A stretch of DNA of 6,235 nt from an uncultured Marinilabiliaceae bacterium (GTDB lineage Bacteria > Bacteroidota > Bacteroidia > Bacteroidales > Marinilabiliaceae): the NCBI GenBank assembly GCA_905235955.1, contig CAJONN010000112.1, forward strand, positions 1-6,235, given 5' to 3'. Positions 6,235 through 6,235 of the stretch are shown piece by piece; the stretch's first letter is position 1, and every line of letters begins with the position of its first letter. The translations under genes were made by a program, and so were the position numbers. The notes beneath the pieces are model-generated. The model saw only the letters and a list, made by a program, of their open reading frames with translations. It had not been told where the DNA came from and did not search any database.

Positions 6235-6235
6235 G

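Larger units (their letters stand above)
6061..6235 (+). repeat. Right copy of long inverted repeat, 3'-flanking element
   Basis: This is the inverted partner of 7-183, starting 15 bases after the operon's last stop and running to the window edge, where the match is still intact. The outer 91 bases (6145-6235) differ from the left copy at two positions. The inner part is more diverged. The core contains two direct copies of GCACGGA (6145 and 6184), a weak hairpin AACCCG/CGCGGTT (6151-6173) and a strong terminal stem-loop (6197-6234). An operon transcript would read this copy in the same sense as the minus-strand gene reads the left copy. It may extend beyond the window. Confidence 0.93.

Noticed and set aside
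1..6235. The whole window as a composite transposon or insertion sequence
   Set aside because: The flanking repeats are inverted, but no transposase, integrase or cargo-type gene is present. The enclosed genes are housekeeping, and repeat orientation is explained by position at gene ends.
1..6235. TGA reassigned as a sense codon, suggested by the split frame at 347
   Set aside because: pyrD, the Lnb-like gene and the serine hydrolase all end naturally at TGA with normal family lengths.

Overview
The window is AT-rich chromosomal DNA, most likely from a member of Bacteroidota, order Bacteroidales. The evidence is Bacteroides-type promoters (TTTG near -33, TAnnTTTG near -7), starts without a Shine-Dalgarno sequence, an XRE regulator with a Bacteroidales-style C-terminal tail, and a membrane protein of the DUF4105/Lnb family. 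I cannot name a genus.

Layout. Positions 7-183 hold the left copy of a roughly 176-bp repeat, and 6061-6235 hold the right copy in inverted orientation. The outer 91 bp of the two copies differ at only 2 positions. A minus-strand hypothetical gene (347-628) points toward the left copy, with an in-frame open extension beyond its TGA (143-340). A long, very AT-rich spacer (about 662-1073) separates it from a plus-strand XRE-family regulator (1098-1649). A compact plus-strand operon follows: pyrK (1759-2544), pyrD class 1B (2535-3455), a DUF4105/Lnb-like envelope protein with five membrane segments (3464-4699), and a membrane-anchored S12-family serine hydrolase (4696-6045). The genes overlap by 10 and 4 bp, or are separated by 8 bp, so one transcript is expected. 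A good promoter lies at 1654-1684.

How the genes work together. PyrK and PyrD form the NAD-linked dihydroorotate dehydrogenase of pyrimidine synthesis. PyrK carries FAD and a [2Fe-2S] cluster, and PyrD carries FMN and a catalytic cysteine. The two downstream genes act on the cell envelope. The Lnb-like protein is a candidate lipoprotein N-acyltransferase, and the serine hydrolase is a penicillin-binding-protein or esterase relative. The XRE gene upstream has its own promoter and nearby palindromes. It could regulate itself or the operon, but this is not shown.

The most unusual feature is the repeat. Both copies lie at the 3' end of a transcription unit and have the same orientation relative to transcription. 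Both keep a 10-bp stem-loop, and their core is richer in G+C than the surroundings. This fits a dispersed 3'-flanking element, either structured RNA or a mobile/REP-like sequence, that may be undescribed. No CRISPR array, tRNA, rRNA, transposase or recognisable defence system is visible.
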